A stretch of 64,000 nt of DNA from an uncultured Leifsonia sp. (GCF_945957465.1 NZ_CAMFLC010000014.1:1-64000), one strand, 5' to 3'. Positions 8,698 to 17,671 are shown, numbered from the stretch's first letter. Notes: generated by a model from the letters alone, not told the origin. Made by a program: numbers and translations.

Positions 8698-8732
8698 TTC
8701 GGGCCCCGCTGCCGCAGGCGGCGGGGCCCGAA
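8698..8732 (+). terminator. Intercistronic hairpin after the binding-protein gene
   Basis: Perfect 12-bp arms TTCGGGCCCCGC (8698-8709) and GCGGGGCCCGAA (8721-8732) with an 11-base loop, 14 bases after the stop. Without a T-run and inside an operon it more likely attenuates read-through or protects the upstream mRNA 3' end, giving excess binding protein over permease. Confidence 0.75.
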
Positions 8733-8769
8733 TCCCGAACCATCCGCCCCACCCCCACCGGAGAACCGC

Positions 8770-9909
8770 ATGACCACCGTCACCCGCACCCCGGACGCCG
8801 CGACCGCGGCCACCCGGCGCGACCGCGACGACCGCCGGGCGCTCACCTTCAAGCAGAAGCTCAGCCGCTTCGACGTCAAAGCCTCCCCCTACTTCTACAT
8901 CGCGCCGTTCTTCGTGCTGTTCGCCCTGGTCGGCCTGTTCCCTCTCGTCTACACGTTCGTCGTCTCGCTCAACAACTGGAACCTCCTCACCGGCCCCGGC
9001 GAATGGGTCGGTTTCGCCAACTACCTCGCCGAGTTGAATGACCCGTTCTTCTGGAACTCGCTCTTCAACACCGTCAGCATCTTCCTGCTCTCCGCCATCC
9101 CGCAGCTGATCGGCGCCGTGTTCATCGCGGCGATGCTCGACCAGAACATCCGCGCGAAGACCTTCTGGCGGATGAGCGTGCTCCTCCCCTACGTGGTGAC
9201 GCCCGTGGCGGTGACGCTGATCTTCTCGAGCGCGTTCGACGAGAAGTACGGGCTCATCAACAACATCCTTCATGCCGTCGGCCTCGACCCGGTGATGTGG
9301 AAGACCGAGGTGTTCCCGTCGCACCTCGCCATCGCGACCATGGTCAACTGGCGCTGGACCGGCTACAACGCGCTGATCCTGCTCGCCGCCATGCAGGCGG
9401 TGCCGCGCGACATCCACGAGTCCGCCGCACTCGACGGGGCGGGCCAGTTCCGGCGGTTCTTCTCGATCACGCTCCCCAGCATCCGGCCGACCATGATCTT
9501 CGTCATCATCACGGCGACGATCGGCGGCCTCCAGATCTTCACCGAACCCAAGCTGTTCAACCCGTCGAGCGCGGTCCCGGGAGGCCCGCAGCGGCAATAC
9601 CAGACCACCGTGCTCTACCTCTGGGACATGGCCTTCAACCGCCAGAACTTCGGAAAAGCCTCCGCGATCGCGTGGATGCTCTTCCTCATCATCGTGGCGT
9701 TCGGCGTTCTCAACTTCCTCATCTCACGCCGGATCGCGTCCACCGAGGCACGCGTGCACCGGTCGAGGACGGCCCGACGGCTGGCGCGCAGCCGCGCGGC
9801 CACGACACCCGACGCCACCGCGATCGACACCGCAGCGACCGACGCGGAGGGGACCGGCGCCGACGGCGCCCTGAGCCTGGTCGCGGCGAGCGAGGAGAAG
9901 AACGTATGA
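8770..9909 (+). CDS. CUT1 ABC transporter permease (MalF type)
   Basis: Inner-membrane permease with six predicted helices and the EAA coupling loop ESAALDGAGQFRRFFSITLP (about residues 217-236), which docks on the ATPase. The N-terminal ~40 residues and the Ala/Thr-rich C-terminal ~55 residues are cytoplasmic extensions; the C-terminal tail is longer than usual. The stop overlaps the next permease start in ATGA, implying coupled translation. No ATPase gene lies in the operon, so a shared MsiK-like ATPase encoded elsewhere must energise it (inference from CUT1 practice in actinobacteria). Confidence 0.9.
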   Translation: MTTVTRTPDAATAATRRDRDDRRALTFKQKLSRFDVKASPYFYIAPFFVLFALVGLFPLVYTFVVSLNNWNLLTGPGEWVGFANYLAELNDPFFWNSLFNTVSIFLLSAIPQLIGAVFIAAMLDQNIRAKTFWRMSVLLPYVVTPVAVTLIFSSAFDEKYGLINNILHAVGLDPVMWKTEVFPSHLAIATMVNWRWTGYNALILLAAMQAVPRDIHESAALDGAGQFRRFFSITLPSIRPTMIFVIITATIGGLQIFTEPKLFNPSSAVPGGPQRQYQTTVLYLWDMAFNRQNFGKASAIAWMLFLIIVAFGVLNFLISRRIASTEARVHRSRTARRLARSRAATTPDATAIDTAATDAEGTGADGALSLVAASEEKNV

Positions 9910-10790
9910 CCACCGCGATCCGTTCCGCGACCGACCGTCCCGCCCCGCGGGAGCCCCGGCGACGCGCGCTCGGCATCGACCGTCGGCCGGGCTTCCTCAC
10001 CTACGGCATCCTGCTCGCGATCTTCATCGGTGGGGCCTATCCGCTGTGGTGGTCGTTCGTCGCCGGCTCGAGCGACAGCACGGTCCTCACGGCCACCTGG
10101 CCTCCCCTGCTCCCCGGCGGGCAGTTCTGGAAGAACATCGGGGCCGTGCTCGACACGGTGCCGTTCTGGCAGGCGCTGGCCAACTCGATCATCGTCTCGA
10201 CGGTCATCACGCTCTCGGTGGTCGCCTTCTCGACGCTCGCCGGCTATGCGTTCGCCAAGTTGCGGTTCCGCGGCCGCGAGGGCCTGATGGTGTTCGTCGT
10301 CGGCACGCTCGCCGTCCCGACGCAGCTCGGCATCATCCCGCTGTTCATGGTGATGAAGCAGTTCGGCTGGACGGGAACCCTCGGCGCCGTGATCGTGCCG
10401 ACCCTGGTGACCGCGTTCGGCGTGTTCTTCATGCGGCAGTACCTCGTGGACGTGATCCCGGAGGAGCTGATCGAGGCCGCGCGCGTGGACGGCGCGAACA
10501 TGATCCGCACCTTCTGGCATGTCGGCGTCCCCGCCGCCCGGCCGGCCATGGCGATCCTCGGCCTGTTCACCTTCATGACGGCATGGACCGACTACCTGTG
10601 GCCGCTGCTCGTCGCCCCGCAGAACCCGACGCTGCAGGTGGCGCTGAGCCAGCTGCAGTCGGCCAAGTACGTCGACTACTCGATCGTGCTGGCGGGCGCC
10701 GTGCTCGCCACCATCCCCCTGCTCATCCTCTTCGTGCTCGCCGGCCGGCAGCTTGTCTCCGGCATCATGGCCGGAGCCGTGAAGGGCTGA
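9906..10790 (+). CDS. CUT1 ABC transporter permease (MalG type)
   Basis: Second permease subunit, 294 residues, with the EAA loop EELIEAARVDGANMIRTFWH around 195-214 and six helices. It starts at the ATG overlapping the preceding stop by 4 bases; an upstream extension in the same frame is only a shadow of the first permease. Its C-terminus LVSGIMAGAVKG is the characteristic end of MalG-like proteins. It heterodimerises with the preceding permease to import the sugar bound by the lipoprotein. Confidence 0.92.
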   Translation: MTTAIRSATDRPAPREPRRRALGIDRRPGFLTYGILLAIFIGGAYPLWWSFVAGSSDSTVLTATWPPLLPGGQFWKNIGAVLDTVPFWQALANSIIVSTVITLSVVAFSTLAGYAFAKLRFRGREGLMVFVVGTLAVPTQLGIIPLFMVMKQFGWTGTLGAVIVPTLVTAFGVFFMRQYLVDVIPEELIEAARVDGANMIRTFWHVGVPAARPAMAILGLFTFMTAWTDYLWPLLVAPQNPTLQVALSQLQSAKYVDYSIVLAGAVLATIPLLILFVLAGRQLVSGIMAGAVKG

Positions 10791-10876
10791 GCGTGAGCGC
10801 GACCGACGACCGCACCCCTGAAAGCCCTGCCGCCGCCTCCGGATTCAGCCGGTCGGGGCGCCGTGAAAGGCCAAGA

Positions 10877-12355
10877 ATGACCCTCTCGCCCCTCGCCCCC
10901 GACACTCGCTGGCCCGACGGCTTCCTCTGGGGGTCCGCCACGGCTGCCGCCCAGATCGAGGGCGCAGCCCACGAGGACGGCAAGGAGGACTCGATCTGGG
11001 ATGCGTTCGCGCGCGTCCCGAACGCCGTCGCCGGCGGTGACACCCCCGAGAATGCGGTGGACCACTACCACCGGATGCCCGACGACGTCGCCCTGATGAA
11101 GCGGCTCGGCCTCCAGTCGTATCGTTTCTCCACCTCGTGGGCGCGCATCAAGCCGGGCGACCGCGCGGTCAACGCCGCCGGGCTCTCGTTCTACAGCCGC
11201 CTCGTGGACGAGCTGCTCGACGCCGGCATCCTGCCCTGGTTGACGCTGTACCACTGGGACCTCCCGCAGGCCCTCGAGGAGCGCGGCGGCTGGGCGAACC
11301 GCGACACCGCCTACCGGTTCCGCGACTACGCCGCGTCGGTCTACGAGTCGCTGGGCGACCGCGTCTCGCACTGGACGACGTTCAACGAACCGTTGTGCTC
11401 ATCGCTCATCGGCTACGCCGGCGGCGAGCACGCCCCCGGCCGCCGCGAACCGCGCGCCGGTCTGGCCGCTCTGCATCACCAGCACCTCGCGCACGGACTC
11501 GCCGTGTCGGCGCTGCGCGAGCTCGCCGGCGAGGCGGACGCCGCCCGCGACCTCCGGCTCGGCATCACGCTCAACCTCACCACGGCGGTGCCGAACGATC
11601 CGGCGGACCCGGTCGACCTCGACGCGGCCCGTCGCATCGACGGTCTCTGGAACCGGATGTACCTGGAGCCGCTGCTGCTGGGAACCTACCCGGCCGACGT
11701 GCTGGAGGACGTGCGCGAATACCGCTTCGAAGAGCTGGTTCGCGACACCGACCTGCGGACCATCGCCCAGCCGATCGATTTCCTCGGCGTGAACCACTAC
11801 CACGACGACAACGTGAGTGGCCACCCGCTGCCCGCCGATGCCGCGCCGGGGCTGCAGCCCACCGACCGCCCGAAGTCGTCGCCGTTCGTCGGCAGCGAGT
11901 TCGTCACCTTCCCGTCGAGGCACCTGCCCACGACGGCGATGGGCTGGGAGGTCAACCCGAACGGACTCCGTGACCTTCTGGTGCGGCTCACCGCCGAGTA
12001 TCCGACGCTGCCGCCGCTCTACATCACCGAGAACGGCGCCGCCTACGACGATGTGCCCATGCCCGACGGGCACGTGCACGACACCGAGCGGACGGCGTAC
12101 ATCCTGGCGCACATCGACGCCGTACGGGAGGCGATCGCGGCGGGGGCGGACGTGCGCGGCTACTTCGTCTGGTCATTGCTCGACAATTTTGAATGGGCGT
12201 GGGGCTACGAGAAGCGCTTCGGCATCATCTCCGTGGACTACTCGACACAGGTCAGAACGGTGAAGGACTCCGGCCTCGCCTTCGCGGACGTCATCGCGGC
12301 GGCGCGCGAGACCGAGCGTGCCCTGCCCGCGGTAACAGCGTCCGCACGCGTCTAG
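10877..12355 (+). CDS. GH1 beta-glucosidase
   Basis: Hydrolyses the imported beta-glucoside in the cytoplasm; there is no signal peptide. GH1 signatures are complete: N-terminal FLWGSATAAAQIEGA, acid/base Glu in TTFNEPL (about Glu171) and nucleophile Glu in YITENGAAY (about Glu385), plus the WSLLDNFEWAWGY sugar-binding block. 492 residues is slightly above the family norm. ATG at 10877 has GAAAGG 6 bases upstream; an in-frame GTG at 10793, directly after the permease stop, would add 28 poorly conserved residues. Same operon as the transporter. Confidence 0.94.
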   Translation: MTLSPLAPDTRWPDGFLWGSATAAAQIEGAAHEDGKEDSIWDAFARVPNAVAGGDTPENAVDHYHRMPDDVALMKRLGLQSYRFSTSWARIKPGDRAVNAAGLSFYSRLVDELLDAGILPWLTLYHWDLPQALEERGGWANRDTAYRFRDYAASVYESLGDRVSHWTTFNEPLCSSLIGYAGGEHAPGRREPRAGLAALHHQHLAHGLAVSALRELAGEADAARDLRLGITLNLTTAVPNDPADPVDLDAARRIDGLWNRMYLEPLLLGTYPADVLEDVREYRFEELVRDTDLRTIAQPIDFLGVNHYHDDNVSGHPLPADAAPGLQPTDRPKSSPFVGSEFVTFPSRHLPTTAMGWEVNPNGLRDLLVRLTAEYPTLPPLYITENGAAYDDVPMPDGHVHDTERTAYILAHIDAVREAIAAGADVRGYFVWSLLDNFEWAWGYEKRFGIISVDYSTQVRTVKDSGLAFADVIAAARETERALPAVTASARV

Positions 12356-12384
12356 CATGTGAGACGGACGACGAAGGGACCTCT

Positions 12385-13407
12385 ATGACCACGGAACGGG
12401 TGGACGGCCGCGCCGTCCCCACCCTCGAGGCGGTCGCCGCGCGCGCCGGCGTCTCGCGGGCCACGGTCTCCCGTGTCGTCAACGGCTCCCCCAAGGTGAC
12501 GCCGGAGGTGGTGGAGGCGGTCACGCGCGCGATCGCGGATCTCAACTACGTGCCGAATCGCGCCGCGCGTTCGCTGGCCTCCCGGCGCACCCAGGTGATC
12601 GCGCTGGTGGTGCCCGAGTCGACCGCGAAGGTGTTCGCCGACCCGTTCTTCGCCTCCATCGTGCAGGGCGTCGCCCTGAGCCTCGCCGACACCGAGTACA
12701 CGCTCAACATGGTGATCTCGTCGGAGACCAACCCCGACAAGACCCGGCGCTACCTGATGGGCGGCAATGTCGACGGCGCCCTGGTGGTCTCGCACCACTC
12801 GGGCGACCACTCGTACGCACAGCTCGGCTCGACCCTCCCGATCGTCTTCGGCGGCCGCCCGGTGAGCGAGTCGCAGCACGAATCGTATTTCGTGGACGTC
12901 GACAACGTGGCCGGCTCGGCCGGAGCCGCCGAGCACCTGATCGCTCGGGGGCGCAGGAACATCGCCCTCATCACCGGCCCGCAGGACATGCCCGCCGGCC
13001 TCGACCGCTTCACGGGCTGGCGGGACGCCCTCCGGGCGCACGGGCTCGACACGTCGCTCGTCGAGTACGGCGACTTCTCCCCGTACTCCGGCTTGGAGGC
13101 CATGCGGAGACTGCTCGCGACCGGCCGGCCGATCGACGGCCTGTTCGCCGCGAACGACCAGATGGCCGCCGGCGCATACTCGGCGATCCACGAGGCCGGC
13201 CTCGACATCCCGGGCGACATCGCGGTCGTCGGCTTCGACGACGACAACTTCGGGCTCACGGCGACCCCGCCCCTCACGACGGTGCACCAGCCGTCGATCG
13301 GTCTCGGCGAGACGATGGCCCGCGTGCTCGTGCGCAGGCTCGCCGGCGAACCCGTCGACCGGGTGACCCTGCTGCCCACCGAGCTGGTCGTGCGCCAGAG
13401 CTCCTGA
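12385..13407 (+). CDS. LacI-family repressor of the beta-glucoside operon
   Basis: 340 residues: N-terminal LacI helix-turn-helix (TLEAVAARAGVSRATVSRVV) with hinge, then a periplasmic-binding-protein-like effector domain. GAAGGGA 5 bases before the ATG. As last gene of the operon it should be co-expressed and autoregulated through the two GAGAGCGCTCTC operators at the operon promoter. By analogy with CebR/CelR, cellobiose or a related beta-glucoside would release it (inference). Confidence 0.92.
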   Translation: MTTERVDGRAVPTLEAVAARAGVSRATVSRVVNGSPKVTPEVVEAVTRAIADLNYVPNRAARSLASRRTQVIALVVPESTAKVFADPFFASIVQGVALSLADTEYTLNMVISSETNPDKTRRYLMGGNVDGALVVSHHSGDHSYAQLGSTLPIVFGGRPVSESQHESYFVDVDNVAGSAGAAEHLIARGRRNIALITGPQDMPAGLDRFTGWRDALRAHGLDTSLVEYGDFSPYSGLEAMRRLLATGRPIDGLFAANDQMAAGAYSAIHEAGLDIPGDIAVVGFDDDNFGLTATPPLTTVHQPSIGLGETMARVLVRRLAGEPVDRVTLLPTELVVRQSS

Positions 13408-13434
13408 GCCGGTCTCCAGCGGAACGGATGCCCG

Positions 13435-14268
13435 TCAGCCGAGGCGGCGGTACATCCGGTTGCCCACCACGGCGAGCGCGAAGCCGGTCGTCGCGATCGC
13501 GGAGACGCCTCCCGCGTAGGCGATGAAGAGGTGCTCGGTGCCGTTCTGCGTCGAGTCGTAGGTGACCACCAGGGCGACGGCGGCGGCGATGCCGCAGGCG
13601 CCTGCGATCCACACCAGCGCCCACAGCTTCGACCGCACGGGCGGGTCGGCGGGCCGCAGCCCGAGGCCGGCGAGCAGCAGCCCGGCGATGCACGCCCAGA
13701 ACGCCACCACGAGCATGCCCGCGATGACGTCGCTCGGCCGGTGCCACTGCTCCACCAGCGTCGAAGCGCCCGCGGCGATCGTGAAGATCGAGCCGAGCAC
13801 TGCGGCGAGCGGACGGTATCGCGGCGCCGTCACCAGGAAGACCAGCAGTGCGGCGGAGGCCGCCACGGCCGTGTGGCCGGACGGGAGAGAGTTCGCGAGG
13901 CCCGTGTCCACACCCTTGGCGGGGCGGGACAGCACCGAGTACTTGAGCACCTGGGTGCTCACGTTGGCGGCGATCGCCGCCCCTGCGGCGATGGCGAACA
14001 CGAGCCAGTTGCGTCGCACGATCACGATGACGAGTGCCATGATCGCCCCGATGACGACCGCGGCCACGGGCAGGGCGTTGAGGAACGAGTGGGCGAATTC
14101 GATCAGGTCGCCCTTCCACGCGTTGGCGCCGGCGAACGACCGCTCGTCGATCACCTGGCCGACGTAGCTGCGCACGAAGAACAGGTAGACCCCGACGAAC
14201 AGAGCAGTCGCTCCCAGGGCACCCCAGAGGAACGGGAGGGCTCGGAGTGCGGCGGGTCGCATAGTCAT
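13435..14268 (-). CDS. PAP2-family membrane phosphatase
   Basis: Integral membrane lipid-phosphate phosphatase-like protein. The three PAP2 motifs are present: KYSVLSRPAKG (KX6RP), SLPSGH and a modified third motif around EQWHRPSDV, with His and Asp retained but the expected SR replaced by EQ-type residues upstream. Multiple hydrophobic helices, 277 residues. ATG at 14268 is chosen for the GGGAGG four bases upstream; a longer in-frame form would start inside the divergent gene's promoter. Possible substrates include undecaprenyl pyrophosphate or phosphatidic acid; sequence does not decide. Confidence 0.85.
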   Translation of the reverse strand: MTMRPAALRALPFLWGALGATALFVGVYLFFVRSYVGQVIDERSFAGANAWKGDLIEFAHSFLNALPVAAVVIGAIMALVIVIVRRNWLVFAIAAGAAIAANVSTQVLKYSVLSRPAKGVDTGLANSLPSGHTAVAASAALLVFLVTAPRYRPLAAVLGSIFTIAAGASTLVEQWHRPSDVIAGMLVVAFWACIAGLLLAGLGLRPADPPVRSKLWALVWIAGACGIAAAVALVVTYDSTQNGTEHLFIAYAGGVSAIATTGFALAVVGNRMYRRLG

Positions 14269-14368
14269 CAACCCTCCCACACCGTTCCCGGGAACTCCTG
14301 GAAAGTCCGAGGGGGTTCCGCATGCAATCGGGTGGTGCGCCGGCCGCGCGCACGGTAGGACGAGCAGC

Positions 14369-14824
14369 ATGAGGAGTTTCACCAACGTGATCGACATCGA
14401 CGCGCCCGCGCACGACGTGTTCGTTGCCTTGCGCTCCGTCGACGGCTACGCCGCGTGGCTCAGGCACTCGATGGTCTACCGCGGCACCCGCACACCGGCA
14501 CATCCGGCGGACGCGTCGCCACCGACCTACGAGGACTCGACGATGATCGGGAGGATGCGCGGCGAGCTGCTCGAGGAGCGGCGGGACCGCGAGCTCCGGT
14601 TCCACCAGGCCAAACGGTCCGGGCGCGTCGATGCGCTGATCGTCTACCGGGTCGCGAACTCCGGAGACCGCACCACGGTCACCCGCGTCGGCGAGCTGAC
14701 CACGCACGGCATCTACCGCATGGTCGAACCCGTCTTCGTGCGGATGGCCTCCACCGAGAGCGCCCGCACGATGCGAGCGCTCAAAGCACACGTCGAGCGC
14801 GAAGTCCCGTCGAAGGGCGCGTAG
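14369..14824 (+). CDS. SRPBCC-family protein
   Basis: 151-residue soluble protein with the START/polyketide-cyclase-like pattern: an N-terminal strand NVIDIDAPAHDVFVAL typical of SRPBCC proteins, a central set of strands and a long C-terminal helix ending RALKAHVERE. This fold binds hydrophobic ligands; no catalytic residues can be assigned. The last three codons and the stop lie inside palindromic repeat copy C, so the coding end is part of the terminator-like element. Divergent from the PAP2 gene. Confidence 0.75.
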   Translation: MRSFTNVIDIDAPAHDVFVALRSVDGYAAWLRHSMVYRGTRTPAHPADASPPTYEDSTMIGRMRGELLEERRDRELRFHQAKRSGRVDALIVYRVANSGDRTTVTRVGELTTHGIYRMVEPVFVRMASTESARTMRALKAHVEREVPSKGA

Positions 14825-14867
14825 ACGCCCTCATTCGGGGGTTTTGAGGGCGTTTACGCGCCCCTCG
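14811..14867. repeat. Nested palindromic gene-end repeat, copy C
   Basis: Arms 14811-14833 and 14845-14867 pair over 23 bp with two mismatches around an 11-base loop. The left arm contains the stop codon of the SRPBCC gene and the right arm runs into the 3' end of the converging methyltransferase gene, so both coding ends are embedded in the element. Confidence 0.82.
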
Positions 14868-15753
14868 GCGGCCCCTCGAACCGCACGTCGTCGGCGAACC
14901 GCGCACGCATCACGGCGATCGCGTCCGCGCTGCTGTCCACCAGCAGGAACCTGCGGCCGAGCCCCGCCGCCACGGCGCCGGTCGTGCCGCTGCCGGCGAA
15001 GAAGTCGAGCACCCAGTCGTCCTCTCGGCTGGAGGCCTGCACGATGCGGCGCAGGACGCCCTCCGGCTTCTGGGTGGGATAGCCGGTCTTCTCACGGCCG
15101 GTCGGCGACACGATGGTGTGCCACCAGACGTCCGTGGGCAGTTTGCCGAGCTCGGCCTTCTCGGGCGTGACGAGTCCCGGCGCCATGTACGGCTCGCGGT
15201 CGACCGCCGCGGAGTCGAAGTAGTAGCCGCCCGGATTCTTCACGTACACCAGGATCGTGTCGTGCTTGGCCGGCCACCGGTTCTTGGCCTTGGCGCCGTA
15301 GTCGTACGCCCACACGATCTCGTTCAGGAACGCCTCCCGGCCGAAGAGCGCGTCGAGCAGCACCTTCGCATAGTGCGACTCGCGGTAGTCGAGGTGGAGG
15401 TACAGCGTCCCACTGTCGGTGAGGAGCCGCCACGCCTCGATCAGTCGCGGCTCCAGAAACCCCCAGTAGTCCTCGAACCGGTCGTCGTAGCTCAGGAGGT
15501 CGCCCTTGATGCGCTCGTAGCTGCGTCCCTGGAACCCGATCACGCTACCGGCGCCGGCTTCCGTTCGGACGGCCGTGGTGCGCCGGCGCGCCTGCGCGCG
15601 TCCGGTGTTGAAGGGCGGGTCGAGGTAGATGAGCTGGAAGGCTCCGGACGGAAGGCCGGTCACGACGTCCAGGTTGTCGGCGTGGACAACCGTGCTGGGT
15701 CCGTCCGGCCGCCACAGCGCGGCGGGAGGCGCAGCGGGAGCGGGCTCGGACAT
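14854..15753 (-). CDS. Orphan site-specific DNA methyltransferase (N4/N6, beta-class order)
   Basis: Transfers a methyl group from S-adenosylmethionine to adenine N6 or cytosine N4. The catalytic motif IV YLDPPFNTG (about 44-52) precedes the AdoMet-binding motif DFFAGSGTTG (about 250-259), i.e. the beta-class arrangement, with the target-recognition segment between them. 299 residues from the ATG at 15753; an ATG at 15771 is also in frame and neither has a strong ribosome binding site. No restriction endonuclease, specificity subunit or repair gene is adjacent, so it looks solitary. It diverges from the GNAT gene. Confidence 0.88.
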   Translation of the reverse strand: MSEPAPAAPPAALWRPDGPSTVVHADNLDVVTGLPSGAFQLIYLDPPFNTGRAQARRRTTAVRTEAGAGSVIGFQGRSYERIKGDLLSYDDRFEDYWGFLEPRLIEAWRLLTDSGTLYLHLDYRESHYAKVLLDALFGREAFLNEIVWAYDYGAKAKNRWPAKHDTILVYVKNPGGYYFDSAAVDREPYMAPGLVTPEKAELGKLPTDVWWHTIVSPTGREKTGYPTQKPEGVLRRIVQASSREDDWVLDFFAGSGTTGAVAAGLGRRFLLVDSSADAIAVMRARFADDVRFEGPPRGA

Positions 15754-15808
15754 ACGTCCATTCTCGCGCATGGGCGGTGCCGGCGCGGGCAGAGGGTAGC
15801 CTGACGGC

Positions 15809-16093
15809 ATGACGCTGACCGTCGAGAAGCAGCCCGACCAGTCCCGCTACGCCCTGGTGAAGGACGGCGAGGTGATCGGGGTCGCCGAATACGAGCTCCG
15901 CGACGACGCGATCGTCTTCGTGCACACGGAGGTCGACCCCGAGAAACGGGAGCGCGGAATGGCGTCCGAGCTGGTGCAGACGGCGCTCGACGACGTGCGC
16001 GACCGCACGTCGCTGCGGGTCGTCGCGACCTGCCCCTACGTGCGGCGGTGGCTGCAGGACCACCCCGAGTACCAGGCGTTGCAGCGCCGCTGA
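15809..16093 (+). CDS. Small GNAT-like acetyltransferase (YidJ/GtlC type)
   Basis: 94 residues, matching the minimal Gcn5-related N-acetyltransferase family: the acceptor strands (YALVKDGEVIGVAEYEL), TEVDPEKRERGMASELVQTAL with the acetyl-CoA pyrophosphate-binding R-G-x-A/G loop, and the TCPYVRRWLQDHPEY C-terminal signature typical of this small group. It likely acetylates a small amine or protein lysine; the substrate is unknown. Converges on the membrane protein gene at 16129. Confidence 0.85.
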   Translation: MTLTVEKQPDQSRYALVKDGEVIGVAEYELRDDAIVFVHTEVDPEKRERGMASELVQTALDDVRDRTSLRVVATCPYVRRWLQDHPEYQALQRR

Positions 16094-16105
16094 CCGCACC
16101 CGGCC

Positions 16106-16137
16106 CGCGGTGACGCGGCCCGTCGGCGTCAGCCGCG
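16106..16137. terminator. Hairpin between converging genes
   Basis: CGCGGTGACGC (16106-16116) pairs with GCGTCA (16126-16131) plus CCGCG (16133-16137) with one bulged G, loop of 9 bases. It overlaps the stop codon of the leftward gene. No T-run. Confidence 0.5.
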
Positions 16138-16494
16138 GTGGGAGTCGGACGTGCGCGTCGTGGCGCGACCCTCCTCGGACGGCGTACGGCCTTCGGAGCG
16201 CTGCCCACGGCCGGCCGAGCCGAGGTCGATCGTGATCTTGCCGGCCTCCCAGACGCCCGGGCCGCCGTCGCCCGGGAGCGGGGCCGGCGCGGGGAGGAAC
16301 GACTGGCGGTCCAGCTCCTGCTGAGCCTCGTGGCGGGTCGGCGCGAAGATCTCGTCGAAGGAGCCGCCGATGGCGCCGCTCACGGTTCCGGAGCCCCGGT
16401 TCGCCTTGTTGGAGAGGTCGATCCAGCCCAGTTTCACGCCCGTCACGATCACCGCGACGAGCATGCCCACGACGATCACGACCCACCAGTTCAC
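16129..16494 (-). CDS. Small membrane protein of unknown function
   Basis: 121 residues, GTG start. One N-terminal transmembrane helix (NWWVVIVVGMLVAVIVTG) and a Pro/Gly then Arg/Ser/Glu-rich hydrophilic tail, predicted cytoplasmic. A segment GAIGGSFDEIFAPTRHEAQQELDRQ is the most regular part and may be a short helical motif. No family function is recognised. It is on the same strand as the lipoate-ligase-like gene, 89 bp upstream of which it does not lie; it is downstream of that gene's stop by transcription order. Confidence 0.65.
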   Translation of the reverse strand: MNWWVVIVVGMLVAVIVTGVKLGWIDLSNKANRGSGTVSGAIGGSFDEIFAPTRHEAQQELDRQSFLPAPAPLPGDGGPGVWEAGKITIDLGSAGRGQRSEGRTPSEEGRATTRTSDSHRG

Positions 16495-16583
16495 CCGTCA
16501 AGGGTACCGGAGCGGCCGCGGAGGCCCGGTGGACGCACAGGAAGGACAAAGGCTGCGCGGGCCGCTCGCCGGGCGGACCGGCG

Positions 16584-17633
16584 TCACGGCACGCGGTAGA
16601 GCCAGGCGTCCGTCGCGAACTTCTCGGCCACCAGCCGCTCGGCCTCGGCGTACTCGGCGTCGGTGAGGTCGCCTTCTGTGGCTCCGTACAGGTTGCGGAA
16701 CGTCAGCTTGAGCTGCTCGATGATCTCGGCCCGGGTCAGGCCGGTCTGGCTGCGCAGCGGATCCACCCGCTTGGCGGCGCTGGTGATGCCCTTGTCGCTG
16801 ATCTTCTCGCGGCCGATGCGAAGCACTTCGGTCATCCTCTGGCCGTCCATGTCGTAGCTCATGGTGACATGGTGCAGCACGGCGCCCGAGCCCAGCCGCT
16901 TCTGGGCGGCGCCGCCGATCTTGCCCTTCGGGCTGGTGATGTCGTTGAGCGGAACGTAGCTCGCGTCGATCCCGAGCGACTTGAGCGCGATGATGGCCCA
17001 TTCGTCGAGGAAGGCGTAGCTGTCGGCGAAGCTCATCCCCTGCACCAGGTCGGCGGGAGCGTAGATGGAGTACGTGACGACGGAGCCCGCCTCCATGAAC
17101 ATCGCACCGCCTCCCGTGATGCGGCGGACCACCTGCACGCCGTACTTCTCGGCGTTCACCGGGTCGACCTCGTTCTTCACCGACTGGAAGCTCCCGATCA
17201 CCACCGCCGGCTCGTCCCACTCCCAGATGCGCAGGGTCGGCCCGCGCCGGCCCTCCCCCACCTCCGTGGTCAGCACCTCGTCGAGCGCCAGGTGGAGCTG
17301 CGGCGAGACGGCCTTCGCGTGCACGATCTGCCAGTCGTAGTCGCGCCAGCTGGTGGCGCGGGCGAGAGCGCGGCGGACGGCCACCGCGACGGCCTCCGGC
17401 GAGAAGCCGAGCAGCAGGGCGCCCTCCGGGAGGGCCTGCTTGACCGCGGCGGCGATCGCCTTGGAGTCGCTCTCGGCGGGGAGGCCGTTGACCGCGGCGT
17501 CGATGGCCTCGAGCGCCGTGTCGGGCTCGAGGAAGAAGTCGCCCGCGAGCCGGAACCCGGAGATCAGGCCGTCCACGACCTCCAGATCGACGACGACGAG
17601 CTTGCCACCGGGCACCTTGTACTCACCATGCAT
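16584..17633 (-). CDS. Lipoate-protein ligase family protein with N-terminal accessory domain
   Basis: Predicted to attach lipoate (or a related acyl group) to lysines of 2-oxo-acid dehydrogenase E2 or GcvH domains. Residues ~95-349 form a BPL/LplA catalytic domain: ligand-binding RRITGGGAMF (170-179) and the adenylate-binding lysine motif GKIGGAAQ (Lys238). Residues 1-~90 (KVPGGKLVVVD ... GDFFLEPD) resemble the small accessory domain that is C-terminal in E. coli LplA and separate (LplB) in archaea, so the domain order is reversed. In motif I the usual His-Asp after GGG is replaced (FMEAGS). ATG start; weak G-rich ribosome binding site. Confidence 0.82.
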   Translation of the reverse strand: MHGEYKVPGGKLVVVDLEVVDGLISGFRLAGDFFLEPDTALEAIDAAVNGLPAESDSKAIAAAVKQALPEGALLLGFSPEAVAVAVRRALARATSWRDYDWQIVHAKAVSPQLHLALDEVLTTEVGEGRRGPTLRIWEWDEPAVVIGSFQSVKNEVDPVNAEKYGVQVVRRITGGGAMFMEAGSVVTYSIYAPADLVQGMSFADSYAFLDEWAIIALKSLGIDASYVPLNDITSPKGKIGGAAQKRLGSGAVLHHVTMSYDMDGQRMTEVLRIGREKISDKGITSAAKRVDPLRSQTGLTRAEIIEQLKLTFRNLYGATEGDLTDAEYAEAERLVAEKFATDAWLYRVP

Positions 17634-17671
17634 GCCCCCAGCCTAAATCCGCCGCCGAGCACCCATCGCTT

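Noticed and set aside
14854-15753. Restriction-modification system
   Set aside because: Only a methyltransferase is present; neighbours are a GNAT, an SRPBCC protein and a membrane protein, none endonuclease-like.
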